A stretch of 15,794 nt of DNA from Candidatus Methylomirabilota bacterium (GTDB taxonomy: Bacteria > Methylomirabilota > Methylomirabilia > Methylomirabilales > CSP1-5). Below, in pieces: positions 1-5,725 of the stretch. A program made the translations under genes and the position numbers. The notes under the pieces were generated by a model. The model worked only from the letters and a program-made list of their open reading frames with translations. It did not search any database and was not told the DNA's origin. Position 1 is the stretch's first letter; every line of letters begins with the position of its first letter. The stretch covers positions 1-15,794 of the forward strand of contig JAKEGQ010000090.1 of assembly GCA_022615475.1 (NCBI GenBank). The letters are read 5' to 3'.

Positions 1-332
1 CTCAGTCAGGGAAAACACCTGATGGTGGAGAGAGAGGCCTTCACGCACCATCCGCCTACGCGTGAATAGGGATTATCAACAGGTATTTTCAGGTATTTTC
101 CGCTCTGTAATTCCCCTATTTCCCTGATTTCCCCTGCTCGCCTTGTCGAATATTTTTACCGGTAGACGCTTACTCACTCTTACCAATCCACATTTTCGAG
201 GGAACCAGGGGAGCTTTCCCATTCTTATCTGAGGCTTCGCGTATGCAGTGACACTCAGCGCGAGTCTGAGGGTCAGGAAGATGCTCTATGGAGACTGACA
301 AAACCCATTGTTACTTCCCTCGGAGGGTATCT
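1..332. other. Intergenic flank upstream of rlpA, no gene seen
   Basis: No convincing coding frame is present on either strand. The stretch is visibly richer in A and T than the rest of the window. It contains a perfect 10-bp tandem duplication at 81-100, a 9-bp inverted repeat (TCAGGGAAA at 6-14 against TTTCCCTGA at 119-127), an inner inverted pair (AATAGGG at 65-71 against CCCTATT at 114-120), and a small hairpin CTCAG/CTGAG at 254-258 and 266-270. These could be operator or leader elements for the gene at 333, or debris from a repeat. I see no good -35/-10 pair. Confidence 0.5.
81..100. repeat. Perfect 10-bp tandem duplication
   Basis: AGGTATTTTC occurs twice back to back (81-90 and 91-100). 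The 10-bp period is about one helical turn, so a protein could bind both copies on the same DNA face, but that is inference. The repeat sits about 230 bp upstream of the rlpA start, inside a loop bounded by inverted repeats. Confidence 0.7.
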
Positions 333-854
333 ATGCTGCGGCCAGTGTGGGGCTTCCTCCTTCTCCTGTTGGTGACCCCGTATGCTAGTCCCCGCCTCCC
401 GCCGGCGCCACCTGAGGGCGAGGTGGGGATCGCCTCGTGGTATGGACCAAGGTTTCACGGGCGACGCACGGCAAATGGGGAGGTCTTTGATATGCACCAC
501 CTCAGTGCCGCGCACCCGACGCTTCCGCTGGGTTCGTGGGTGGAGGTGACAAACCTAGACAACGGCCGGTCGATTCCGCTCCGGGTGAATGACCGCGGGC
601 CTTTCATCGCTGGTCGGATCATCGACGTCTCCTACGCAGCGGCTCGGAGCCTCGACATGTTGGAGGAGGGAATTGCGCGGGTGCACCTGTGGCCGCTTCA
701 GGCGTCCGCCGCGGCTCGACTATCCCCGGGCGGTGTTTCGCGACGGGGTCGATCGTCGCCTCTACTTAGACAAGCTCCAGCGCTACTGTGCCGCCAAAAG
801 AGTGCACCTCTTCATCTACCCCGCACTGTCCAGTCGCACACCCCCCCTTGCTAG
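333..854 (+). CDS. rlpA: RlpA-like septal ring lytic transglycosylase, 3' end altered
   Basis: RlpA-family proteins cleave naked peptidoglycan glycan strands, usually at the septum. The ATG at 333 is chosen because GGAGG lies 7 nt upstream and a hydrophobic export signal follows at once (residues about 3-20, WGFLLLLLV); the in-frame ATG at 288 has no such site. No lipobox cysteine follows the hydrophobic stretch, so this is probably a secreted or N-terminally anchored protein rather than a lipoprotein. Residues about 32-110 form the double-psi beta-barrel, with GIASWYGPRFHGRRTANGE, AHPTLPLGSWVEVTN, VNDRGPF and RIIDVSYAAARSL. No SPOR domain is present. The recognisable domain ends near base 699; the last 50 or so codons are out-of-frame reading of a transposase remnant, so the native C-terminus and stop have been replaced. 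Family assignment is secure; whether the product works is not known. Confidence 0.85.
   Translation: MLRPVWGFLLLLLVTPYASPRLPPAPPEGEVGIASWYGPRFHGRRTANGEVFDMHHLSAAHPTLPLGSWVEVTNLDNGRSIPLRVNDRGPFIAGRIIDVSYAAARSLDMLEEGIARVHLWPLQASAAARLSPGGVSRRGRSSPLLRQAPALLCRQKSAPLHLPRTVQSHTPPC
700..840 (+). pseudogene. Remnant of a REP-associated (IS200-like) tyrosine transposase
   Basis: The frame starting at 700, shifted relative to rlpA, reads RRPPRLDYPRAV and then FRDGVDRRLYLDKLQRY. From memory this matches the N-terminus of RAYT/TnpA_REP proteins, which begin like RPLRLDYPGAVYHVTSRGN...IFRDD.DR..YL..L.RY. The block that normally lies between the two parts (YHV.SRGN.R..I) is missing, about 13 residues, so the copy carries an internal deletion. 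No start codon lies at its head, the HUH metal-binding motif and the catalytic tyrosine are not visible, and recognisable sequence stops near 840. It is a dead fragment lying across the end of rlpA. RAYTs mobilise or maintain REP palindromes, so the REP-like repeats further along the window may be related. Confidence 0.65.
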
Positions 855-1181
855 TCTGAGCCCTATTATCCGCATCGTTGGGGCCTATCTATCCACGGGT
901 CGAGTTCCCGTTCACCAGCGGCAAGTTCATCGCTCCCGCGCAGGCGCTCTCGGCCGGTGACATCTTCTTCTTCGTCTGCGGGGCAGTGGTGCGCTGCATG
1001 GAGAAGACAAGGCGATGCGTTCTCGATCTAACCGGTCTGGCCGCAATGGACTCGGAGGTCACCACGCCTTGCTAAGAACAGCTGAAGCATGTTGGGCTCC
1101 CGGCACTTCGGTCATCATAACCGCCTATCACCTGACGGCCCGATGCGAGAGACACGCCGAGAAGGGAAGCAAAGCATTGGG
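855..1181. other. Intergenic region between rlpA and the rplM promoter
   Basis: No gene can be supported. A short open frame at 878-1075 begins with TTG, has no ribosome binding site and resembles nothing I recognise. The region follows the transposase remnant and may contain more of the same decayed insertion. Confidence 0.45.
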
Positions 1182-1210
1182 TTGACAAGGGAGCGAAGGG
1201 CGAATAGAAT
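1182..1210 (+). promoter_or_regulatory. Sigma-70-type promoter for rplM-rpsI
   Basis: A perfect TTGACA at 1182-1187 is followed after exactly 17 bp by TAGAAT at 1205-1210 (five of six consensus bases). Transcription would start near 1217, giving a leader of about 30 nt before the rplM ATG at 1248. This is the best promoter in the window, as expected for ribosomal protein genes. Confidence 0.85.
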
Positions 1211-1247
1211 ATCTTGGTTTTCCGGGACGGCGAAGGGGGGCATCCGG

Positions 1248-1688
1248 ATGTTGGCGGGGCGGACGTATAACGCGAAGCCGGGCGAGGTCGAGCGTCGCTG
1301 GTATGTCGTGGACGCGCAGGGCAAGGTCTTGGGGCGGCTTGCCAGCGAGGTGGCGATGGCCCTTCGGGGCAAGCGGAAGCCCCAGTTTACCCCTCATGTG
1401 GACACCGGCGACTTTGTGATCGTCGTCAACGCCCAGAAGGTCCTCTTGACCGGCAAGAAGCTCCGGGACAAAATGTATTACCGTTCCTCGAGGTATCCTG
1501 GAGGATTGAAGGCGACAGCCGCAGGTGACCTGCTGAAGAAGCATCCTGAACGCCTGATCCAGCGAGCCGTCCGAGGCATGCTTCCCAAGACCAAGTTAGG
1601 GGATGCCCTCTACCGGAAGCTCAAGGTGTATGCCGGCGAGAAGCATCCGCACCAGGCCCAGAAACCTGTTCCCTTAGCGGTTCGGTGA
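1248..1688 (+). CDS. rplM: 50S ribosomal protein L13
   Basis: L13 is an early-assembling large-subunit protein that binds 23S rRNA. The 146-residue product is close to the usual 140-150 and carries family landmarks in order: AKPGEVERRWYVVDA, GKVLGRLASEVA, RGKRKPQFTPHVDTGDFV, VLLTGKK, YRSSRYPGGLK, RGMLPKTKLG and YAGEKHPHQAQKP. The ATG at 1248 is chosen because the protein then begins like other L13s and a G-rich Shine-Dalgarno (AGGGGGG) lies 7 nt upstream; the frame is open further upstream to 1089, but that part crosses the promoter and has no L13 similarity. rpsI follows almost directly, as in most bacteria. Confidence 0.98.
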   Translation: MLAGRTYNAKPGEVERRWYVVDAQGKVLGRLASEVAMALRGKRKPQFTPHVDTGDFVIVVNAQKVLLTGKKLRDKMYYRSSRYPGGLKATAAGDLLKKHPERLIQRAVRGMLPKTKLGDALYRKLKVYAGEKHPHQAQKPVPLAVR

Positions 1689-1696
1689 GGAGCGTC

Positions 1697-2095
1697 GTGG
1701 CCAATACTACAGCGGGTTATTACGGCACAGGGAGACGGAAGAGCGCGGTGGCCCGGGTGCGACTGAAAGCGGGAGAGGGGCGAATCGTGGTCAACCGCCG
1801 GCCGATGGACGAGTATTTCGGCCGCGCCACCCTTCGCATGGTGATCGCCCAACCCCTGAAGGTCGTCGGCGTGGAGGGCAAGTACGATGTCATCGCCGAC
1901 GTCCGGGGGGGCGGCAGTACGGGACAGGCGGAGGCGATTCGGCATGGGATCTCTCGAGCCCTGCTGGCGCTGGATGGGGGACACCGTCCTCCCCTCCGGC
2001 AAGCGGGCCTGCTCACCAGGGATCCCCGCGTCAAGGAGCGGAAGAAGTACGGACAACGGGGGGCCCGAGCGCGATTCCAGTTCTCCAAGCGCTAA
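1697..2095 (+). CDS. rpsI: 30S ribosomal protein S9
   Basis: S9 is a small-subunit head protein whose C-terminal tail reaches the P-site tRNA. Landmarks: YYGTGRRKSAVARVRL near the N-terminus, GGGSTGQAEAIRHGISRALL in the middle, LLTRDPRVKERKKYG, and the conserved basic end ARFQFSKR. The GTG at 1697 is preferred: it gives MANTTAGYYGTG, a typical S9 start, and GAGGAG (1687-1692) lies just upstream, although the 4-nt spacing is short. An alternative GTG at 1685 overlaps the rplM stop and would add four residues but has no ribosome binding site. The gene is co-transcribed with rplM and followed by a terminator. Confidence 0.97.
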   Translation: MANTTAGYYGTGRRKSAVARVRLKAGEGRIVVNRRPMDEYFGRATLRMVIAQPLKVVGVEGKYDVIADVRGGGSTGQAEAIRHGISRALLALDGGHRPPLRQAGLLTRDPRVKERKKYGQRGARARFQFSKR

Positions 2096-2112
2096 CCGGA
2101 GCATGGATGCGG

Positions 2113-2147
2113 AAAAGGAGGGTCACCCGGGTGACCTTCCTTTTTTT
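2113..2147 (+). terminator. Strong intrinsic terminator after rpsI
   Basis: The perfect palindrome GGTCACCC/GGGTGACC (2121-2136) is extended outward by AAGGAG against TTCCTT, with a single G-U wobble, and runs into seven T residues at 2141-2147. The stem starts 18 nt past the rpsI stop. It closes the rplM-rpsI unit and separates it from argC. Confidence 0.92.
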
Positions 2148-2182
2148 ATCTCTCAATCTCGAGGAGGGAAAGGGATTCCGTG

Positions 2183-3226
2183 ATGAAGCGGAAGGTGGCC
2201 GTCGCCGGGGCCAGCGGTTACGCCGGTGCGGAACTCCTCCGACTCTTGGTGCAGCACCCGGCGGTAGAGGTGGTGGCCGCGACGTCTGAGACCTACACCG
2301 GCAAACCGGTGAGGGCGGCCCTGCCGAGCCTCTCTGGACTCGTCGATCTGTCCTTCGAGCCCATGGACCCGACGAGGCTCGCCTCGGTGGCGGAGGCCAT
2401 CTTTCTGGCCATGCCGCATACCGCGTCGGCGACGCCAGCTGCCGCTTTACTCCAGGCCGGGTGCCGCGTGATCGATCTCAGCGCCGACTTTCGTCTCCGG
2501 GACCCTGCGGTCTACGAACGGTGGTATCGGGCGGCCCATCCGGTACCCCACCTCCTCACAGGGGCGGTGTGGGGCCTACCGGAGCTTTACCGGGAGAGTA
2601 TCCGACAGGCCCGATTGGTCGCTGTCCCCGGGTGCTATCCGACAGGGGCTCTTCTGGGTCTTCAGCCACTCGTGCGTGCGAGAAAAATCGCCCTCGATTC
2701 GATCATCGTGGATGCGGCCTCTGGGACCTCCGGAGCAGGGCGCAAGCTCGATCTGCCCCTTCACTTCTCCGAGGCGAACGAGAATTTCAAGGCGTATGCG
2801 GTTGCCTCCCACCGCCACACGCCCGAAATGGAGCAGGAGCTTTCGCGGCTCGCTGGACAGGAGGTGGTTCTCTCCTTCACACCCCATCTGGTCCCGATGA
2901 CGCGCGGCATCCTGAGCACCATCTACGCGACCTTGACCTCCCCGATGACGGTGGAGAGTCTGCACGAGCTCTTTCATCACGCGTATAAGGGAGAACCCTT
3001 CGTCAGGGTCCTGCCTCCGGGGATCTTTCCCGAGACCAAGCAGGTCTGGGGCTCGAACTACTGTGACATCGGGGTTGCGGTGGATTCGCGGGCGGGGAGG
3101 GCCATCGTCATCACGGCTCTCGATAATCTGGTCAAGGGGGCGGCAGGCCAGGCGATCCAGGCGATGAACCTGATGGTCGGACTGGACGAGACCCTCGGCC
3201 TTGAGGCGGCCCCGCTCTTCCCGTAG
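2183..3226 (+). CDS. argC: N-acetyl-gamma-glutamyl-phosphate reductase
   Basis: ArgC catalyses the NADPH-dependent reduction of N-acetylglutamyl-5-phosphate to the semialdehyde, the third step of arginine synthesis. The 347-residue protein has the N-terminal nucleotide-binding loop AGASGYAGAELLRLL (residues about 8-22), FLAMPHTASA, VIDLSADFRL, the active-site VPGCYPTGALLGLQP with nucleophile Cys151, DAASGTSGAGR, and SHRHTPE with the histidine pair at 211/213. The ATG at 2183 is chosen over the adjacent GTG at 2180 because AAAGGG lies 8 nt upstream of it. It starts only about 35 nt after the rpsI terminator and no clear promoter is visible in that space, so it may depend on read-through or a cryptic promoter. 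argJ follows after a repeat-rich gap. Confidence 0.97.
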   Translation: MKRKVAVAGASGYAGAELLRLLVQHPAVEVVAATSETYTGKPVRAALPSLSGLVDLSFEPMDPTRLASVAEAIFLAMPHTASATPAAALLQAGCRVIDLSADFRLRDPAVYERWYRAAHPVPHLLTGAVWGLPELYRESIRQARLVAVPGCYPTGALLGLQPLVRARKIALDSIIVDAASGTSGAGRKLDLPLHFSEANENFKAYAVASHRHTPEMEQELSRLAGQEVVLSFTPHLVPMTRGILSTIYATLTSPMTVESLHELFHHAYKGEPFVRVLPPGIFPETKQVWGSNYCDIGVAVDSRAGRAIVITALDNLVKGAAGQAIQAMNLMVGLDETLGLEAAPLFP

Positions 3227-3243
3227 GATGCAATCCGACGGCG

Positions 3244-3311
3244 GATGACCGACGACCGACAGCCAAGAGCTCGGAGGAACCTCGCTCTTAGCGACATCGG
3301 ACGTCGGACGA
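3244..3311. repeat. Heptanucleotide-period repeats after argC
   Basis: Two short runs have a 7-bp period. The first is GATGACC GACGACC GACAGCC at 3244-3264. The second is GCGACAT CGGACGT CGGACGA at 3291-3311. The 12-mer ACCGACGACCGA (3248-3259) recurs exactly at 4625-4636 after argJ, and the CGGACNT unit recurs at 6396-6423 before pyrH. Degenerate heptamer arrays in noncoding DNA are known from several bacteria (for example cyanobacterial STRRs); whether these belong to any such class is not known. Confidence 0.65.
3265..3289 (+). other. Hairpin between argC and argJ without a U-tract
   Basis: AAGAGC (3265-3270) pairs with GCTCTT (3284-3289), and after a 3-nt bulge GAG (3274-3276) pairs with CTC (3281-3283). 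No T-run follows, so it is not a typical intrinsic terminator; it may be an mRNA-stabilising or processing structure. It sits between the two heptamer runs. Confidence 0.45.
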
Positions 3312-3377
3312 CTCGACTGAGCGGTTCGACGTTGCTCACCGCCCTGAGTGTGTCGAAGGGCTCGTCGAAGTCTTCGG
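3300..3377 (+). repeat. Dispersed element, copy 1, interrupted by a REP-like palindrome
   Basis: Bases 3300-3322 plus 3362-3377 (39 nt together) match the reverse complement of 6330-6368 at 36 of 39 positions by eye. Between the two halves lies a 39-nt segment (3323-3361) that the other copy lacks. It ends in an imperfect palindrome whose arms are GCCCT (3341-3345) and AGGGC (3357-3361) around GAGTGTGTCGA. That palindrome resembles the REP sequences of many bacteria (CCCTGAG...TCGAAGGG), a resemblance recalled from memory. Confidence 0.6.
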
Positions 3378-3387
3378 ACCTTGGACT

Positions 3388-3408
3388 GTGAACCATGAAC
3401 CGTGAACG
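3388..3408. repeat. Heptamer repeat spanning the argJ start codon
   Basis: The units GTGAACC (3388-3394), ATGAACC (3395-3401) and GTGAACG (3402-3408) lie in tandem. The ATG of the second unit is the predicted argJ start codon, so the repeat runs into the coding sequence. Confidence 0.65.
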
Positions 3409-4615
3409 CTTTCAAGAGCTGGCAGGGGGGATTACGGCCGTCCGCGGGGTGCGGGCGGCGGGGGTGCACTGCGGTATCAAGAAGGCGAAGCCGGATCTTG
3501 CCCTCATCCAGGCCGCGGAGCCGTGCCCGGTGGCAGGGGTCTTCACCACCAACCGGGTCAAGGCGGCTCCGGTCCTCTGGTCCCAAAAGCGCCTGCGGGA
3601 GGGCAGACGCCTGTCGGCGATTGTGGTCAACAGCGGCAATGCCAATGCCTGCACCGGGCTTCAGGGGCTCCAGGATGCCGAGAAGATGGCCCAGCTTACC
3701 GCTGCCGCTGTGGGGTGTCCGGAGGAGGAAACTTTTGTGTGCTCCACGGGGATCATCGGCCGGACACTTCCGATGGACCGTGTCGCCTGGGGAATTCGTG
3801 AGGCGGCCGCCCGGCTTCGGGAAGAGGGGGGACCTGAGGCTGCCCGGGCGATCATGACGACCGACACGGTCCCAAAGGAGGCAGCGGTCGCACTGGACGT
3901 GGAGGGGCGTCGAGTCCACGTGGCGGGCATGACGAAGGGCGCGGGGATGATTGCCCCGCGAATGGCCACCATGCTCGGCTTTCTCGCCACCGATGCCGTC
4001 CTTCAAGCGCCTGATCTTCAGGCGCTTCTCCTCGAGGCGGTCGACCGGTCCTTTCACTGCATCACGGTGGATGGGGACACCAGTACCAACGATACGGTCC
4101 TCTGCTTTGCTACCGGCAAGGCCGGCGGCCCGCCGCTTCACCCGGGAGCGCCGGGATGGACAGTCTTCCGGGAGGCTCTCATGGAGGTCACCCGCACCCT
4201 GGCGAAGAAGATCGTGGCCGACGGCGAGGGGGCGACCAAGCTCGTGACGGTTCAGGTGGCCGGGGCCCCCTCTCCCGAGGCGGCGCGGCGCATTGCCCTC
4301 GGGGTCGCCAATTCCCCCCTGGTGAAGACCGCCTTTTTCGCTCAGGACTGCAACTGGGGACGGATCATGGCGGCGATCGGGGCTTCCGGGGTCGATGTGG
4401 ATCCCGATGCGATCAATATCAGGATCGGAGAGGTGCCCGTGGTTTCAGGCGGGGTCGGTCTCGGCTCGCGGGCCGAGGAGGCAGCCCACAAGGTCATGAC
4501 CCTGCGCGAATTTGTCGTGGCCGTTGATCTCAACCGGGGAGAGGGAGCGGCGGTCGTCTGGACCACCGATCTGGGCTACGAATATGTGCGGGCGAACGTG
4601 CTCTATCGCAGCTGA
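3395..4615 (+). CDS. argJ: Glutamate N-acetyltransferase / ornithine acetyltransferase
   Basis: ArgJ moves the acetyl group from N-acetylornithine to glutamate, closing the acetyl cycle of arginine synthesis; bifunctional members also use acetyl-CoA, which sequence alone cannot settle. The 406 residues fit the family (about 400). Landmarks: GGITAVRGVRAAGVHCGIK, VFTTNRVKAAPV, VVNSGNANACTG, CSTGIIG, and the self-cleavage site KGAGMIAPRMATMLGF with nucleophile Thr192 of the beta chain, then VDGDTSTNDT, DGEGATKLVTV, and FFAQDCNWGRIMAAIG. The ATG at 3395 is the first possible start, because an in-frame TGA lies two codons upstream (3389-3391). It lies inside a heptamer repeat unit and has no visible Shine-Dalgarno. 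Confidence 0.96.
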   Translation: MNRERFQELAGGITAVRGVRAAGVHCGIKKAKPDLALIQAAEPCPVAGVFTTNRVKAAPVLWSQKRLREGRRLSAIVVNSGNANACTGLQGLQDAEKMAQLTAAAVGCPEEETFVCSTGIIGRTLPMDRVAWGIREAAARLREEGGPEAARAIMTTDTVPKEAAVALDVEGRRVHVAGMTKGAGMIAPRMATMLGFLATDAVLQAPDLQALLLEAVDRSFHCITVDGDTSTNDTVLCFATGKAGGPPLHPGAPGWTVFREALMEVTRTLAKKIVADGEGATKLVTVQVAGAPSPEAARRIALGVANSPLVKTAFFAQDCNWGRIMAAIGASGVDVDPDAINIRIGEVPVVSGGVGLGSRAEEAAHKVMTLREFVVAVDLNRGEGAAVVWTTDLGYEYVRANVLYRS

Positions 4616-4620
4616 TGTCC

Positions 4621-4636
4621 GTTAACCGACGACCGA
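4621..4636. repeat. Heptamer-type repeat after argJ
   Basis: GTTAACC GACGACC (4621-4634) begins 5 nt after the argJ stop and shares the exact 12-mer ACCGACGACCGA with the argC-argJ gap, where it also lies just downstream of a stop codon. Confidence 0.55.
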
Positions 4637-4654
4637 GCGAGTTCCTGGGGGTCC

Positions 4655-4679
4655 TTGGGTTTAAGCCCAAAAAACCCAA
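4655..4679 (+). other. Mutually exclusive hairpin arms between argJ and rpsB
   Basis: The segment TTGGGTTT (4655-4662) can pair with AAGCCCAA immediately after it (4663-4670, one wobble, but almost no loop) or with AAACCCAA (4672-4679), a perfect 8-bp match with a 9-nt loop. No T-run follows on this strand. It may mark the 3' end of the argJ transcript or a switchable fold; function unknown. Confidence 0.4.
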
Positions 4680-4723
4680 CAGACTCAACGAAACCAATGA
4701 ACGTGCCAACACCCGAACGTGGC

Positions 4724-4753
4724 TTGTCAGACAGGCTCGGGATGTGATATGAG
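4724..4753 (+). promoter_or_regulatory. Probable promoter for rpsB-tsf
   Basis: TTGTCA (4724-4729) and TATGAG (4748-4753) are separated by 18 bp, and TGA directly before the -10 gives an extended -10 (TGnTATgAg). Transcription from here would give a leader of about 115 nt containing the hairpin at 4795-4833. Confidence 0.55.
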
Positions 4754-4794
4754 AGAGTGGGTTACGAGAGGTCACAATACACACGCCTTCGGAT

Positions 4795-4833
4795 CTTCCG
4801 CCCGGTGTTTGCCTTGGGCAAATGGCGCGGAAG
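4795..4833 (+). promoter_or_regulatory. Two-tier stem-loop in the rpsB leader
   Basis: The outer arms CTTCCGC (4795-4801) and GCGGAAG (4827-4833) are perfectly complementary. Inside them TTTGCC (4808-4813) pairs with GGCAAA (4817-4822) across the loop TTG, and two G-U pairs extend the inner stem. An internal loop separates the tiers. The structure ends 43 nt before the rpsB start. S2 is known to repress its own operon through leader structures in several bacteria, so an autoregulatory site is a reasonable inference; I do not recognise the specific family. Confidence 0.6.
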
Positions 4834-4876
4834 AGGTGAAGAGGGCGGCGGATGAACCGGTGAACAGGAGGAATGT

Positions 4877-5677
4877 ATGCCTGATGTGACGATGAAAGAG
4901 CTCTTGGAGGCGGGGGTCCACTTCGGACATCAGACCAAGCGCTGGAACCCGAAGATGAAAAAGTACCTCTTCGGCGAGCGAAACGGCATCTATATCATCG
5001 ACCTCCAGAAGACTATCGAGAAGTTCAATGAGGCGTGCCGATTCGTCGGGGAGATCGCCGGGCGTGGAGAGTCTGTTCTCTTTGTAGGGACCAAGCGGCA
5101 GGCGGCGGATTCCGTCCAAGAAGGGGCGGAGCGGAGCGGGATGTTTTACGTGAATCACCGCTGGCTCGGCGGGACCTTGACAAATTTCCAGACCATCCGG
5201 AAGAGCATCAACCGGCTCAAACAGCTGGAGCAGATGCAGTCGGACGGAAGCCTCGAGGGGCTTCCCAAGAAGGAGGCGTTGCATCTCGGCCGCGAGGTCG
5301 AAAAGCTGAACCGGACGCTGGCGGGGATCAAGGAGATGAGTCGACTGCCCGCGGCCGTCGTGGTCGTCGATACCAAGCGGGAGCGGATCGCCGTTCGAGA
5401 GGCTCGGCGCCTTGGCATCCCCGTGGTGGCCCTGGTGGACACCAACTGTGATCCGGAAGAGATTGACTACCCGATTCCTGGCAATGATGATGCCATCCGC
5501 TCCATCAAGCTGATCACGTCTCGATTGTCCGACGCGGTTCTGGAGGGACGCGGGGCCGTTGACCGGGGACTGGAGCAGGAGATACTCGAAGGGGCCGAGG
5601 CGGCCAGTGAGGCCACGGTCGACGCGCCGCCCGCCGACGACGAGGAGGTTGAGGCAGTGTATGATGTCAACAGATAA
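4877..5677 (+). CDS. rpsB: 30S ribosomal protein S2
   Basis: S2 binds late to the small subunit, at the junction of head and body. The 266-residue protein is in the normal range, with KELLEAGVHFGHQTKRWNPKM, FGERNGIYIIDLQKT, VLFVGTKRQA, NHRWLGGTLTNF, LPAAVVVVDTKRE, EARRLGIPVVALVDTNCDP and IPGNDDAIRSI. The C-terminus after about residue 230 is acidic and variable, as in many S2s. AGGAGG (4866-4871) lies 5 nt before the ATG. It heads the rpsB-tsf pair, with its own promoter and a folded leader in the 261-nt gap after argJ; tsf follows after 48 nt. Confidence 0.98.
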   Translation: MPDVTMKELLEAGVHFGHQTKRWNPKMKKYLFGERNGIYIIDLQKTIEKFNEACRFVGEIAGRGESVLFVGTKRQAADSVQEGAERSGMFYVNHRWLGGTLTNFQTIRKSINRLKQLEQMQSDGSLEGLPKKEALHLGREVEKLNRTLAGIKEMSRLPAAVVVVDTKRERIAVREARRLGIPVVALVDTNCDPEEIDYPIPGNDDAIRSIKLITSRLSDAVLEGRGAVDRGLEQEILEGAEAASEATVDAPPADDEEVEAVYDVNR

Positions 5678-5725
5678 CGGCAGCCCGTCGGCGAGGGCGT
5701 GGACGGCTGGCATGGGAAACCGATG

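Noticed and set aside
878..1075. 65-codon frame between rlpA and rplM
   Set aside because: It starts with TTG, has no ribosome binding site and resembles nothing recognisable; kept only as unexplained intergenic sequence.
3265..3289. Terminator after argC
   Set aside because: The hairpin is real but no T-run follows, so intrinsic termination is not supported.
3244..3408. CRISPR array
   Set aside because: The repeats are 7 bp long, degenerate and lack unique spacers; no cas genes are present.
2576..4141. 521-codon open frame on the minus strand across argC and argJ
   Set aside because: It is antisense to two well-conserved enzymes, has low-complexity Arg/Pro/Gly-rich composition, and is what GC-rich coding DNA gives by chance.
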